Assembly: GCF_001613245.1 (NCBI RefSeq)
Contig: NZ_BDBZ01000019.1
Span: 62,001 to 126,000 of the forward strand
Reading direction: 5' to 3'
Source of the DNA: Nocardia speluncae NBRC 108251
GTDB lineage: Bacteria; Actinomycetota; Actinomycetes; Mycobacteriales; Mycobacteriaceae
Length of the DNA stretch: 64,000 bases
In this document: one piece after another, positions 8,489 through 16,445 of the stretch
How positions within the stretch are numbered: the first letter of the stretch is position 1
Layout: the number at the start of each line of letters is the position of its first letter
Notes under the pieces: generated by a model
Told to the model about the DNA's origin: nothing
Database searches by the model: none
What the model saw: the letters and a program-made list of their open reading frames with translations, nothing else
Position numbers and translations under genes: made by a program

Positions 8489-8580
8489 CGAACGTGCCTC
8501 ATTTCGGGATTCGGGCGCGCAGAGCTCCACCCGGAGTCAGAGGGGTGGTTGCACAAGGTGGTGGGTCGCCGCCAGCAAAT

Positions 8581-9255
8581 TCAGGGGCGCAGGAGAACGG
8601 TCACGTCGGTGTGGGCGATCCCGTGCAAGGGCGCGCGCTGGGAAGCGTCGACTCTCGGGGCGACGATGGCGCCGTCGGCGATGGGAACGGCGGCGATGTG
8701 CTGAAGGAATAGCAGATCGGCAGCTTGACCAGCAGCCACTATGACGCCGGTCGGATCCAACAGAACACCGTCCCGGCTGCGGCTGGCGCGAGTGAACACG
8801 GCCAGCACACCGCCCGCGGCCAGGCGGGCTGCTGCCCGCGTGACGATCCGGTCCACGACCGACACTGCGACGTCCTCGGGTGGCAGCAGGCTGGCCAGCA
8901 CGAGACCGGCCTCGTCGGCTTCGCGCTGGGTGCAAGTGCGGGACGGGCCGCGGCGGTCGCCGAGATGTTCGATCGCGCCGGAACGTGCGAGTCCCTCGAT
9001 GGGGGTGAGCGCGTCCCGAGCGCCCGAGATCCGGCGCCGGCCGGCTGTGGAAGTTGGTGGGGTCAGCACGAGTACCTGGTCGCCGGGTCGGGAGAATTCT
9101 ATGACGGCTCGGGTCACTATCACTGTCGGCCAGGGGTCGCGGTGGTTGAGTGGGTCGGGTCCGGTGGCCCAGATGGTGGACGGCACCTCGGCCCTTGATG
9201 GGCGGGTGCCCGAGGTCCCGGTGCGACGGCGGCGGGTGGGAGTGTGTTCGGTCAT
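8581..9255 (-). CDS. degenerate methyltransferase-like paralogue
   Basis: A 224-residue protein that aligns along its length with the neighbouring methylase but lacks its active motifs. EFSRPGDQVLVLTPPTST sits where the partner has AYSRPGDLILDPMCGIGTT, RLAAGGVLAVFTRASR matches YLKPGGHVVITARPWR, and the C-terminal HGIAHTDVTVLLRP matches HLIAHEDVLVFQR. No TSPPY motif is present, so it is unlikely to methylate by itself. It starts from ATG at 9255 and lies 92 bases upstream of the active methylase on the same strand, so they are probably one operon. A regulatory or DNA-recognition subunit is the simplest inference; a decayed duplicate is the alternative. Confidence 0.6.
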   Translation of the reverse strand: MTEHTPTRRRRTGTSGTRPSRAEVPSTIWATGPDPLNHRDPWPTVIVTRAVIEFSRPGDQVLVLTPPTSTAGRRRISGARDALTPIEGLARSGAIEHLGDRRGPSRTCTQREADEAGLVLASLLPPEDVAVSVVDRIVTRAAARLAAGGVLAVFTRASRSRDGVLLDPTGVIVAAGQAADLLFLQHIAAVPIADGAIVAPRVDASQRAPLHGIAHTDVTVLLRP

Positions 9256-9671
9256 GGGCAGTGCCCTTTTCCTATCCAGTGCGTGGGAGGTTGCACTGGT
9301 GGACTCCTTGCGAATTCACCGTTTTTGGACATGGCCCATCGCGAAATTCAGATAGGACGGCGGCGGCAGCATCTGATATCGAGAGTTATCGGCCGGTACG
9401 TCGCTGGGAGATTTTTCGGTTTCTAGTTCTCCTCCGTGTTTCGCGCGTTGTGTAGTGCGCCACCGGATCGCCACAGAACGTACACAGCCCCTGGTAGTCG
9501 GGGCTTTCACTGGTCGTTCACTTAACCAGGATCCGGTGTCCGATATCCGGCTCGAGTGAGAGCGCGGAGGTCATCCCGAGGTTTTTTTGAGTCTTTTCCG
9601 ACGCGTTTTGGTGGCGCTCGTTCGGTGTCCTTGCGATGTCGGATTCTCCGCACGAAAGGAAACGAGTAGCC
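9256..9671. other. divergent promoter region
   Basis: About 415 bases between the methyltransferase operon (minus) and the transfer operon (plus). The part from 9340 to 9480 is less GC-rich than the surroundings. A hairpin AGCCCC/GGGGCT lies at 9486-9505. Promoters for both directions are expected here, but I cannot place them confidently. Confidence 0.4.
9486..9508. terminator. small hairpin with T-run
   Basis: Six-base arms AGCCCC and GGGGCT around an 8-base loop, followed by TTT. It is either a weak terminator or an attenuator ahead of the transfer operon. Confidence 0.35.
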
Positions 9672-10988
9672 ATGAATACGGATACCGGTATTTCAGCGAA
9701 GAAGAGCGCCTCTGGGGACAGTTCGCCGCTTTCGGTGGTGCGGTCGGCGTTCGATCGGATCGCCGACGACCCTGTACCGCGCGAGGCCGCACGGGTAGCG
9801 GGGCTGGGTAGGGCAGTTACGACGTGGGGGCAGTTACGGCGGGTGTTGTCGGATCCTGGGTTGCCGATCCAGGTGGTGGATGCGGTCTGGGTGTGGCTGA
9901 TCAAGCGGTCTCGGGTCGAGGGTTCGGACGCGGCGCTGGTGTGCGCGGGGATGGCTGTGCCGATGCTGGCCGGGATGGCGAGCACGTTCGGCCCCCGCAG
10001 GCGAGAGGACCGCGCCGACGTTGAAGCCGACCTACTGACCGCGTTCTTCACCGAACTGAGGCGTATCGATGTGGAGCGACCGTTTCTGTGGTTCCGGCTG
10101 CGGTGGGCAGTGTTCCGTGGCGGCCGGGCCTGGGTACGGCAGGAAGCGGCTGCACCGGCTCCAGGCCCCGACATCGGCACCGACCTCAATGCCGGCTGGG
10201 GCAAAACCGTGCCGGCGATGTGCACACCGCCAGGGCATCCCGAGGACCTTCTCGCCGAGGCGGTCGCGGAGAACGTGATCACCCCCCAGGTGGCGGAACT
10301 GATCGCCGTCACCCGGTTGGAGGGCCGCTCGGTGACCTCACTCGCCGAAGAAGTTGAAGGTTCGTCGCATTGGGCGTTGCATAAGGCACGCCGACGCGGC
10401 GAACACGACCTCCGGGCGTGGCTGACCGCCCGAACCGCCGGAAGCGATCCAGCCCGCACCAGCATCGTCGAGCACCGCGCCCTGCACGACCTGGCTTGCA
10501 CAGAAGACCACCGGTCGACGGGACTTTTGGCCCAGCTTCAGCTCACCGACCGCGATCTGCAGTTGCTTCTCCTTCTCGACACCGTGGGCGGGTTGACCGC
10601 CGCCCAAGTCGGTGAGCGGTTGTTCCCCAGCGTCGACACCGCCCGCAAACGGTTGACCGCCCTGGCCCGCCGTGGCGTGCTGACCCGAGTCAGGACCCAC
10701 TCAAGCCCGGGTCTGCGGGGCGTGCCGCCATGGCGCTACACCCTGTCCCCGCTCGGATCCGAGATCGCCGCCACCGAGCACCGGACGCCCGAACGATCGC
10801 AGGATCGGTCACGAACGACCTCAGCCGCCGCACCGCAAACAGCGGCACGGATCAGTGCATCGCGCGAATTGCCGAACACTGCGGAGTCCAAAACAGGCCC
10901 GCAATCAGGGAGTAGCCAGTGCGGGCGGACATCGGCTGCCCCCGTGCACTCGCCAACTCCTATGGAGGTGAATCGCCGATGCGCATGA
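9672..10988 (+). CDS. sigma-like/winged-helix protein at head of transfer operon
   Basis: A 438-residue soluble protein of unknown function. The N-terminal half has a sigma-factor-like layout: a helical core (FFTELRRIDVERPFLWFRL) and a region-4-like HTH (LEGRSVTSLAEEVEGSSHWAL). The C-terminal half holds a winged helix (LTAAQVGERLFPSVDTARKR then PPWRYTLSPLG) like that of the replication-relaxation family, also present in the gene at 19039. The start at 9672 follows GAAAGGAAA. It overlaps the pilin gene by 10 bases, tying it to the type IV secretion operon. I infer a DNA-binding regulator or replication-associated protein of the mobile element. Confidence 0.55.
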   Translation: MNTDTGISAKKSASGDSSPLSVVRSAFDRIADDPVPREAARVAGLGRAVTTWGQLRRVLSDPGLPIQVVDAVWVWLIKRSRVEGSDAALVCAGMAVPMLAGMASTFGPRRREDRADVEADLLTAFFTELRRIDVERPFLWFRLRWAVFRGGRAWVRQEAAAPAPGPDIGTDLNAGWGKTVPAMCTPPGHPEDLLAEAVAENVITPQVAELIAVTRLEGRSVTSLAEEVEGSSHWALHKARRRGEHDLRAWLTARTAGSDPARTSIVEHRALHDLACTEDHRSTGLLAQLQLTDRDLQLLLLLDTVGGLTAAQVGERLFPSVDTARKRLTALARRGVLTRVRTHSSPGLRGVPPWRYTLSPLGSEIAATEHRTPERSQDRSRTTSAAAPQTAARISASRELPNTAESKTGPQSGSSQCGRTSAAPVHSPTPMEVNRRCA

Positions 10989-11383
10989 TCGGTATCCCCA
11001 ACGTTCTGTCCGCGAACCCCTCAACCCAGACCCGGCCCGGTCCGGTCCGGCGGGCATTTGCCTGGGCGATCGCACTTGCGGTGGCGATGGCGGCGCTCGT
11101 TGTGACCGCAGGTGCTGCTGCCGCCGACCCGGTCGTGGTGCTCGCCATCGCCGAGTCGTTCGATCAGGTGCTCGACAACATCCGCAACTGGTTGGTCGGC
11201 ATTCTCGCCGGCCTGGCAACCGTATGCGTGACCGTGGGTGGCGCCCGCTACGTACTGGCCTCCGGTGATCCGGGAGAGGTCGAGAAGTCCAAGACCGCGC
11301 TGCGGGCGGCGTGTATCGGGTACGGGCTGGCGATGCTCGCCCCGGTGATCGTCGCCGTCCTCAAGTCGATCGTGGGTGCCTGA
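10979..11383 (+). CDS. VirB2/TrbC-like small membrane subunit
   Basis: A 134-residue protein with a long N-terminal signal (AFAWAIALAVAMAALVVTAG, cleavage probably after AAA near residue 43) and two membrane helices, WLVGILAGLATVCVTVGGAR and GYGLAMLAPVIVAVLKSI, joined by a short charged loop with GDPGEVEKSK. This two-helix, signal-bearing pattern is that of VirB2/TrbC pilin-type subunits in Gram-positive type IV secretion systems. GGAGGTG lies 7 bases before the ATG. It is followed 2 bases later by a VirB6/TrbL gene and then VirB4, which supports the role. It would form the trans-envelope channel or a pilus-like part. Confidence 0.75.
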   Translation: MRMIGIPNVLSANPSTQTRPGPVRRAFAWAIALAVAMAALVVTAGAAAADPVVVLAIAESFDQVLDNIRNWLVGILAGLATVCVTVGGARYVLASGDPGEVEKSKTALRAACIGYGLAMLAPVIVAVLKSIVGA

Positions 11384-11385
11384 CC

Positions 11386-13419
11386 ATGACGGCCCTGCAC
11401 CCCATCGGCACCTCACCACCAGGCCACAGGTCGACCTGGACTCGCCGGGTTCTGGTCGTCACCGTCCTGCTGCTCGTGACCGGGCTCGGACTCGGCGGAA
11501 CCGTCGCGGCGCAGCCCACAACACCGCCGCCCCCGCCAGATTCGACGACACCGCACTGGCCGCCGCCCCCGTCGAATTCTCCTGAGCAGTCCGCACCCAC
11601 GACTCCGATGCCCACCAGTCCGGCCGCGCCGGAAACTCCGGTCCCCCGGCCATCGCAGGCACCGTCGCCCACGAGCCCGGATTCGACGGCACCGCCGGTC
11701 GAGCCGTCGGGCGGGGAGGACTCCGAGTGCGGGGTCCGCAATATCTCCGCGTGTGTCGCCGAGGCGATCGACGGGTTCTTCCAGCGCCTGGTCGAATCCG
11801 CGCTCAACCCGCTGCTGGATCTCCTGTCGCAAACCTTGCTGACGACTCCAGAACCGGGTGATTTGCCGCGGGTCGGTGAATTGTGGGATTCGTCGTGGCA
11901 GTTGATGCTGGCGATCTACGGGTTGCTGGTGATGGCGGCCGGGGTGCTGTTGATGGTCCGCGAAACCCTGCAAACCCGGTACTCGGTCCAGGATTTGGCG
12001 CCGCGGATCGTGGTCGGGTTCCTCGCCGGTGCCATGAGTCTGTTGGTCGCCTCGCAGGCGATCCGCTTCGCCAACGCTCTCGCTACTGCTGTTGCCGGCG
12101 ACGGCCTCGACCCCGATTCCGCCGGCGCCGCCCTACGCGAGCTCGCCACCATCACCGCAGTGCGAGGTTTGGTGAGCCCGGCCGCGGGACCCGGGATCTT
12201 CGTCATCCTGCTCGAGGTCGCGCTCGTGGTGCTGCTGGTGATCCTGCTCATCACCTACGTCATCCGGGTGGCGATCACCATCATCCTCGTCGTCGCCGCC
12301 CCGCTGGCGTTGATGTGCCACGTACTACCGGGACTGGATGCGCTGGCACGGTGGTGGTGGCGCTCCTTCGCCGCGTGCCTGGCGATCCAGGTGGTGCAGT
12401 CGCTGGTGTTGGTGACCGCGCTGCGGGTGTTCCTCACTCCCGGCGGTTGGGAGTTCTTCGGCCCCAACGCCGACGGGCTGGTGAGCTTGATCATCGGACT
12501 CGCCCTGATGGCGGTGTTGATCAAGGTCCCGTTCTGGCTGCTGTCGAGCATGAGAATCGGCACCGGTGGTGGCCGGAGCATGATCGGGTCCCTGGCCCGC
12601 GGCTACGTCACCTACAAGACCTTCGGCCTGCTCAAGGGCGGGGAGAAGGCCGTCGCCTCCGCGGTCCGCCGGCCCACACCAGCCGCCGCCACGCCCGGCC
12701 ATACCGCCCGGCCTTCCACAGCACGGCTCCAAAGACCCCGTCCGGCCGCTGTCCCCACTGCCGCGGATAGCGACCCGTATGCGCGAACACGGGCGACCAG
12801 AGACGGGCAGCTGATACTGCCGTTGGAAGGAGTGCGCCGTGTCCGGCCGACTCCGGCGGCCTCGGCACCACCACAGCACGCGGGCACCACTGCTTCGGCA
12901 CGCACCGCACCGCCCGGCGTGCCTCCAGCGGCGACCGGGCAAAAGACACGGCGCGGGCGTCAGCTGGCCTTCGATTTCACCCCACCGGACCCCTACAAAG
13001 GGATCCGCGCCAACCACCGCGGCCAATACCCGCTGCCGATCCCGGTCACCCGAGCCCGGCCCGGCGCCACGCGCTCCCCAGCCCAACGTCCAACACCGGG
13101 ACCCGCCCCGGTCACACGGTCTACACCACCACCTCAATCGCCGGCTACGTCCCCGCCGAGGCCTCGCCGGGGCACGCAGCTGGCGTTCGAGTTCGACCCA
13201 CCCGACCCCTACGAGGGCAACCGGTCCTTGCGCAGCGGCCAGTACCGGCTCCCGTTCCCGGTCCCCCGGGTCCAGCCCACCGAACGAACCAGCCCACCAC
13301 CACCGCCAGTGGCGTCTCCGCCCTCACCACCAACGGGCCGCCAGCTGCATCTCCCGCTCCCTGATCTGCCGGTGCGCCGCCGTGCCCGCCGCTCGCCCCG
13401 AGGAGGAAACACTCGATGA
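11386..13419 (+). CDS. VirB6/TrbL-like channel protein with repetitive tail
   Basis: A 677-residue polytopic membrane protein. A signal or anchor (about 20-42) is followed by a Pro/Ser/Thr-rich segment (about 45-110), then helices including MLAIYGLLVMAAGVLLMV, VVGFLAGAMSLLVASQA, LLEVALVVLLVILLITYVI, ITIILVVAAPLALMCHVLPG and LIIGLALMAVLIKVPFWLL. This set with the alternating Trp-rich loop DALARWWWRSF is typical of VirB6/TrbL/TcpH inner-channel proteins. From about residue 460 the tail is Pro/Arg-rich and carries repeated units. It starts at 11386 two bases after the pilin and overlaps VirB4 by 4 bases (ATGA). Confidence 0.82.
   Translation: MTALHPIGTSPPGHRSTWTRRVLVVTVLLLVTGLGLGGTVAAQPTTPPPPPDSTTPHWPPPPSNSPEQSAPTTPMPTSPAAPETPVPRPSQAPSPTSPDSTAPPVEPSGGEDSECGVRNISACVAEAIDGFFQRLVESALNPLLDLLSQTLLTTPEPGDLPRVGELWDSSWQLMLAIYGLLVMAAGVLLMVRETLQTRYSVQDLAPRIVVGFLAGAMSLLVASQAIRFANALATAVAGDGLDPDSAGAALRELATITAVRGLVSPAAGPGIFVILLEVALVVLLVILLITYVIRVAITIILVVAAPLALMCHVLPGLDALARWWWRSFAACLAIQVVQSLVLVTALRVFLTPGGWEFFGPNADGLVSLIIGLALMAVLIKVPFWLLSSMRIGTGGGRSMIGSLARGYVTYKTFGLLKGGEKAVASAVRRPTPAAATPGHTARPSTARLQRPRPAAVPTAADSDPYARTRATRDGQLILPLEGVRRVRPTPAASAPPQHAGTTASARTAPPGVPPAATGQKTRRGRQLAFDFTPPDPYKGIRANHRGQYPLPIPVTRARPGATRSPAQRPTPGPAPVTRSTPPPQSPATSPPRPRRGTQLAFEFDPPDPYEGNRSLRSGQYRLPFPVPRVQPTERTSPPPPPVASPPSPPTGRQLHLPLPDLPVRRRARRSPRGGNTR
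12772..13380 (+). repeat. degenerate protein repeats in TrbL-like tail
   Basis: Within the C-terminal tail, three units share the pattern R-G-x-Q-L-A-F-x-F-x-P-P-D-P-Y-x-G-x-R-x-x-R-x-G-Q-Y-x-L-P: one starts at DPYARTR, one at RGRQLAFDF and one at RGTQLAFEF. A shortened last copy reads GRQLHLPLPDLP. Units are separated by Pro/Ala/Thr-rich linkers. Confidence 0.75.
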
Positions 13420-16400
13420 GTACACCCGTTCGTATTCCCGCCGACGTCGACCGGCCGGACCGGTTGATCGGCCCGTTCACCGCCCGCCAACTCTCCGTAC
13501 TCGCCGTCACCGCGCTCCTGCTCTACCTCGTATGGACCGCGACACGTGAGGTGATTCCGCCCGCGGTGTTCGTCGCCGCCGCGGTCCCGGTCGGCGCGGT
13601 GGTCGCGGCGCTGGTGTTGGCCACCCGCGACGGTTTGTCGGCCGACCGGCTGCTGCTGGCCGCCCTGCGGCACCGGCTACGACCCCGCCGCCTGGTGTCG
13701 GCACCCGAAGGCATCGCGTCCCCGCCGCACTGGGTCACCCACGCTGCCGGACGACAACCGAAACCCCCGGCCCCGCAACAGCTGTCAGCCAGAGAATTAC
13801 AGCTGCCCGAGTCGATCACCAGTAACAGCGGCATCGGAGTGGTCGATCTCGGCTCGGACGGGCTCGCGGTGATCGCCGCGGCCGGGACGGTCAACCTCGC
13901 CTTGCGCACCCCCGAGGAACAAGACAGCCTGATGGCTCAGCTCGGGGGCTGGCTGCACACGCTGCGGCAGCCGGTGCAGATTCTGCTGCGCTCGACCCGC
14001 CTGGATCTGACCGGCCAACTGGCGCGGCTGCGGGAGTCGGTCGGCCAGATGTCGCCGGAGCTGGCCGCTGCCGCACACGGACACGCCGACCATCTGGAAG
14101 GCCTCGCCGCGAGCGAAGATCTGATGCACCGGCAAGTGCTGCTTGTCTGGCGTGAACCCCTCGACCTTCCCACCACCGGTGACAGTTTGAGTGGGCCATC
14201 GCCGGCGGCGATGCTGGGCTGGCTGGCCTCGGGGCGGCGCCGCGCCCGCCGGGAATTGTCGGAGGCGGCGCGCCGTGCCGCGGAGTCACGGTTGCTGCGC
14301 CGCGTGTACGAGGCCACCGACCTGCTCGCGCCCATGGGTGTCACCGTGACACCGCTCGATGATCTCCAGGCCACCGCAGTGGTAACCGGAGCCTGCAACC
14401 CAGGCAGCCTCATACCATCCTCGGCCGATATCGCCGGCCCGCACACCGTCATCACCACCACCGGCGGCGGCGAGCACACGAACCGCGAAATCGCACCGAC
14501 TGACGACACCACCGGGGCCACCACTCCACAGCATGGACTTTTCCCCGGAGCCGGTCGCCGAGCCCCCGTTACCGCAGGAGAATTCGGTCCGGATTCGCTG
14601 GCGATCGAGGCTCGTCACCTCGAGGTCGGCTCCGGGTGGGTAGCCACCCTCGCCGTCACCGGCTACCCGCGGGAAGTCACCGCCGGATGGCTGGCGCCGC
14701 TGCTGTCGCACCCCGGTCGTCTCGATGTCGCGGTGCATGTCGATCCTGTGGATCCGGTGACCGCGGCGTCGCGGTTGCGGCGCCAGCTCGCGCGACTGGA
14801 ATCCTCGCGACTGCACGACGCCGGTTACGGACGGCGCAGCGACCCGCTGGTCGAGGTCGCGGCCGAGGACGCCGCCGAACTCTCCGCCCGTGTCGCACGC
14901 GCCGAAGCCCGCCTGTTCCGAGTCGGGGTGTACCTGACCGTACACGCCAGCTCGGAAGCCGAGCTCGCCGACGAAATCGCCGCGGTACGGGCCCTGGCGG
15001 CGAGCCTGCTCGTCGACACCTGCACCCTGTCCTACCGCACTACCCAGGGCTGGGTGTCCACGCTGCCCCTGGGCCTGGACCTAGTGCGGTTGCGGCGCAC
15101 CTTCGACACCAACGCCCTCGCCGCGGCGTTCCCGTTCTCCAGCCCTCAACTTCCCGTCGGCGATCCGGCACACGCGGCCTCCCCGGAGGGCGTGCTATAC
15201 GGCCGCGACGCGGCAGCCGGTTTCGTGTTCGTCGACCGGTTCGGCGCCGAGGCCGACAACCACAACGCAGTGGTGCTCGGCCGTTCCGGCGCAGGCAAGA
15301 GCTACTTCGTGAAGACCGAGATCCTGCGGTCGCTGTTCCGCGGGATCGAGCAGGTGATCATCGACCCCGAAGACGAATACCGCACCTTGACCGAGGCGGT
15401 CGGCGGCGCTTACATCCACCTCGGTGCCCCCGGAATCCGCCTCAACCCCTTCGATCTGGAGGTCCACACCCGACCTGACGGCCGCCGCACCGCACCCTCC
15501 GATGCACTGAACCGGCGAAAGCTCTTCTGCCACACCATCATCGCCGTCCTGCTCGGCGAGCAGACGGCCGCGCAGCGTGCCACCCTGGACACCGCGGTCA
15601 CCGCCACCTACACCAGCGCAGGCATCACCGACGACCCCGCCACATGGACGCAGCCTGCACCGACGCTGGGCATGTTGCGTGAGCAGTTGACGGCACTCGG
15701 GTCGGCGGTCTCCGACGATCTCGCCGCCGGTTTGTCTCCGTTCGTCGGCCAGGGGGCGTTCGCTGGACTGTTGGACGGGCCGACCACCGTCAGCCCGGAC
15801 GCGGCAATGGTCACCTACTCCTTGCGAGAGCTGCCCGATGAACTGAAACCCGTCGGCACGCTGCTCGTGTTGGACGCGACCTGGCGGCGAGTCGCTGACC
15901 CGGCCGTCCGTCGGCCGCGGATGGTGACCGTGGACGAGGCGTGGCTGATCATGCGCCAGCCGGCCGGGGCGCAGTTCCTGTTCCGGGCCGCGAAATCGTT
16001 CCGCAAGTACTGGGCCGGTCTCACTGTCGCAACTCAGGACTGCGCCGACGTGTTGGGCACAGATCTGGGCAAAGCGATTGTGTCCAACGCGGCCACCCAG
16101 ATCTTGCTGCATCAGGCGCCGCAGGCGATCGACGAGGTCGCGGGCGCGTTCAAACTCTCCGACGGCGAACGCCAATTCCTGCTCTCGGCTGCCCGCGGCC
16201 AAGGACTTCTCGCCCTCGGCACCGACCGCGCCGTATTCGCGGCTATGGCCTCGCCTGCGGAACATGCGCTGATCACCACCGACCCCAGCGAACTCGCCGA
16301 CACCACCGACAGCAGTAAGACCGAGTTCGACCTCGCCGCCCCCCTGCCCGCCGACGGTGACACAGACGGTCCCCGCACCGGCGAGGAGGACAGCTACGGC

Positions 16401-16442
16401 GAGGACGACGGCGACGTCTACGTCGATGTACAGGCGGCATAG
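13416..16442 (+). CDS. PrgI-VirB4 fusion, T4SS ATPase
   Basis: A 1008-residue fusion. Residues 1-100 are a PrgI-like domain with two membrane helices (RQLSVLAVTALLLYLVW and AVFVAAAVPVGAVVAAL), equivalent to VirB3. The remainder is a VirB4/TraC-type ATPase: Walker A GRSGAGKSYFVK near 622, DPEDEY shortly after, and a Walker B-like MVTVDEAWLIM near 838, followed by the conserved AAKSFRKYWAGLTVATQD. VirB4 energises assembly of type IV secretion channels. PrgI-VirB4 fusions are known in actinobacterial conjugative elements. ATGA overlap with the upstream gene and a 3-base gap to the coupling protein show one operon. Confidence 0.93.
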   Translation: MSTPVRIPADVDRPDRLIGPFTARQLSVLAVTALLLYLVWTATREVIPPAVFVAAAVPVGAVVAALVLATRDGLSADRLLLAALRHRLRPRRLVSAPEGIASPPHWVTHAAGRQPKPPAPQQLSARELQLPESITSNSGIGVVDLGSDGLAVIAAAGTVNLALRTPEEQDSLMAQLGGWLHTLRQPVQILLRSTRLDLTGQLARLRESVGQMSPELAAAAHGHADHLEGLAASEDLMHRQVLLVWREPLDLPTTGDSLSGPSPAAMLGWLASGRRRARRELSEAARRAAESRLLRRVYEATDLLAPMGVTVTPLDDLQATAVVTGACNPGSLIPSSADIAGPHTVITTTGGGEHTNREIAPTDDTTGATTPQHGLFPGAGRRAPVTAGEFGPDSLAIEARHLEVGSGWVATLAVTGYPREVTAGWLAPLLSHPGRLDVAVHVDPVDPVTAASRLRRQLARLESSRLHDAGYGRRSDPLVEVAAEDAAELSARVARAEARLFRVGVYLTVHASSEAELADEIAAVRALAASLLVDTCTLSYRTTQGWVSTLPLGLDLVRLRRTFDTNALAAAFPFSSPQLPVGDPAHAASPEGVLYGRDAAAGFVFVDRFGAEADNHNAVVLGRSGAGKSYFVKTEILRSLFRGIEQVIIDPEDEYRTLTEAVGGAYIHLGAPGIRLNPFDLEVHTRPDGRRTAPSDALNRRKLFCHTIIAVLLGEQTAAQRATLDTAVTATYTSAGITDDPATWTQPAPTLGMLREQLTALGSAVSDDLAAGLSPFVGQGAFAGLLDGPTTVSPDAAMVTYSLRELPDELKPVGTLLVLDATWRRVADPAVRRPRMVTVDEAWLIMRQPAGAQFLFRAAKSFRKYWAGLTVATQDCADVLGTDLGKAIVSNAATQILLHQAPQAIDEVAGAFKLSDGERQFLLSAARGQGLLALGTDRAVFAAMASPAEHALITTDPSELADTTDSSKTEFDLAAPLPADGDTDGPRTGEEDSYGEDDGDVYVDVQAA

Positions 16443-16445
16443 GCC

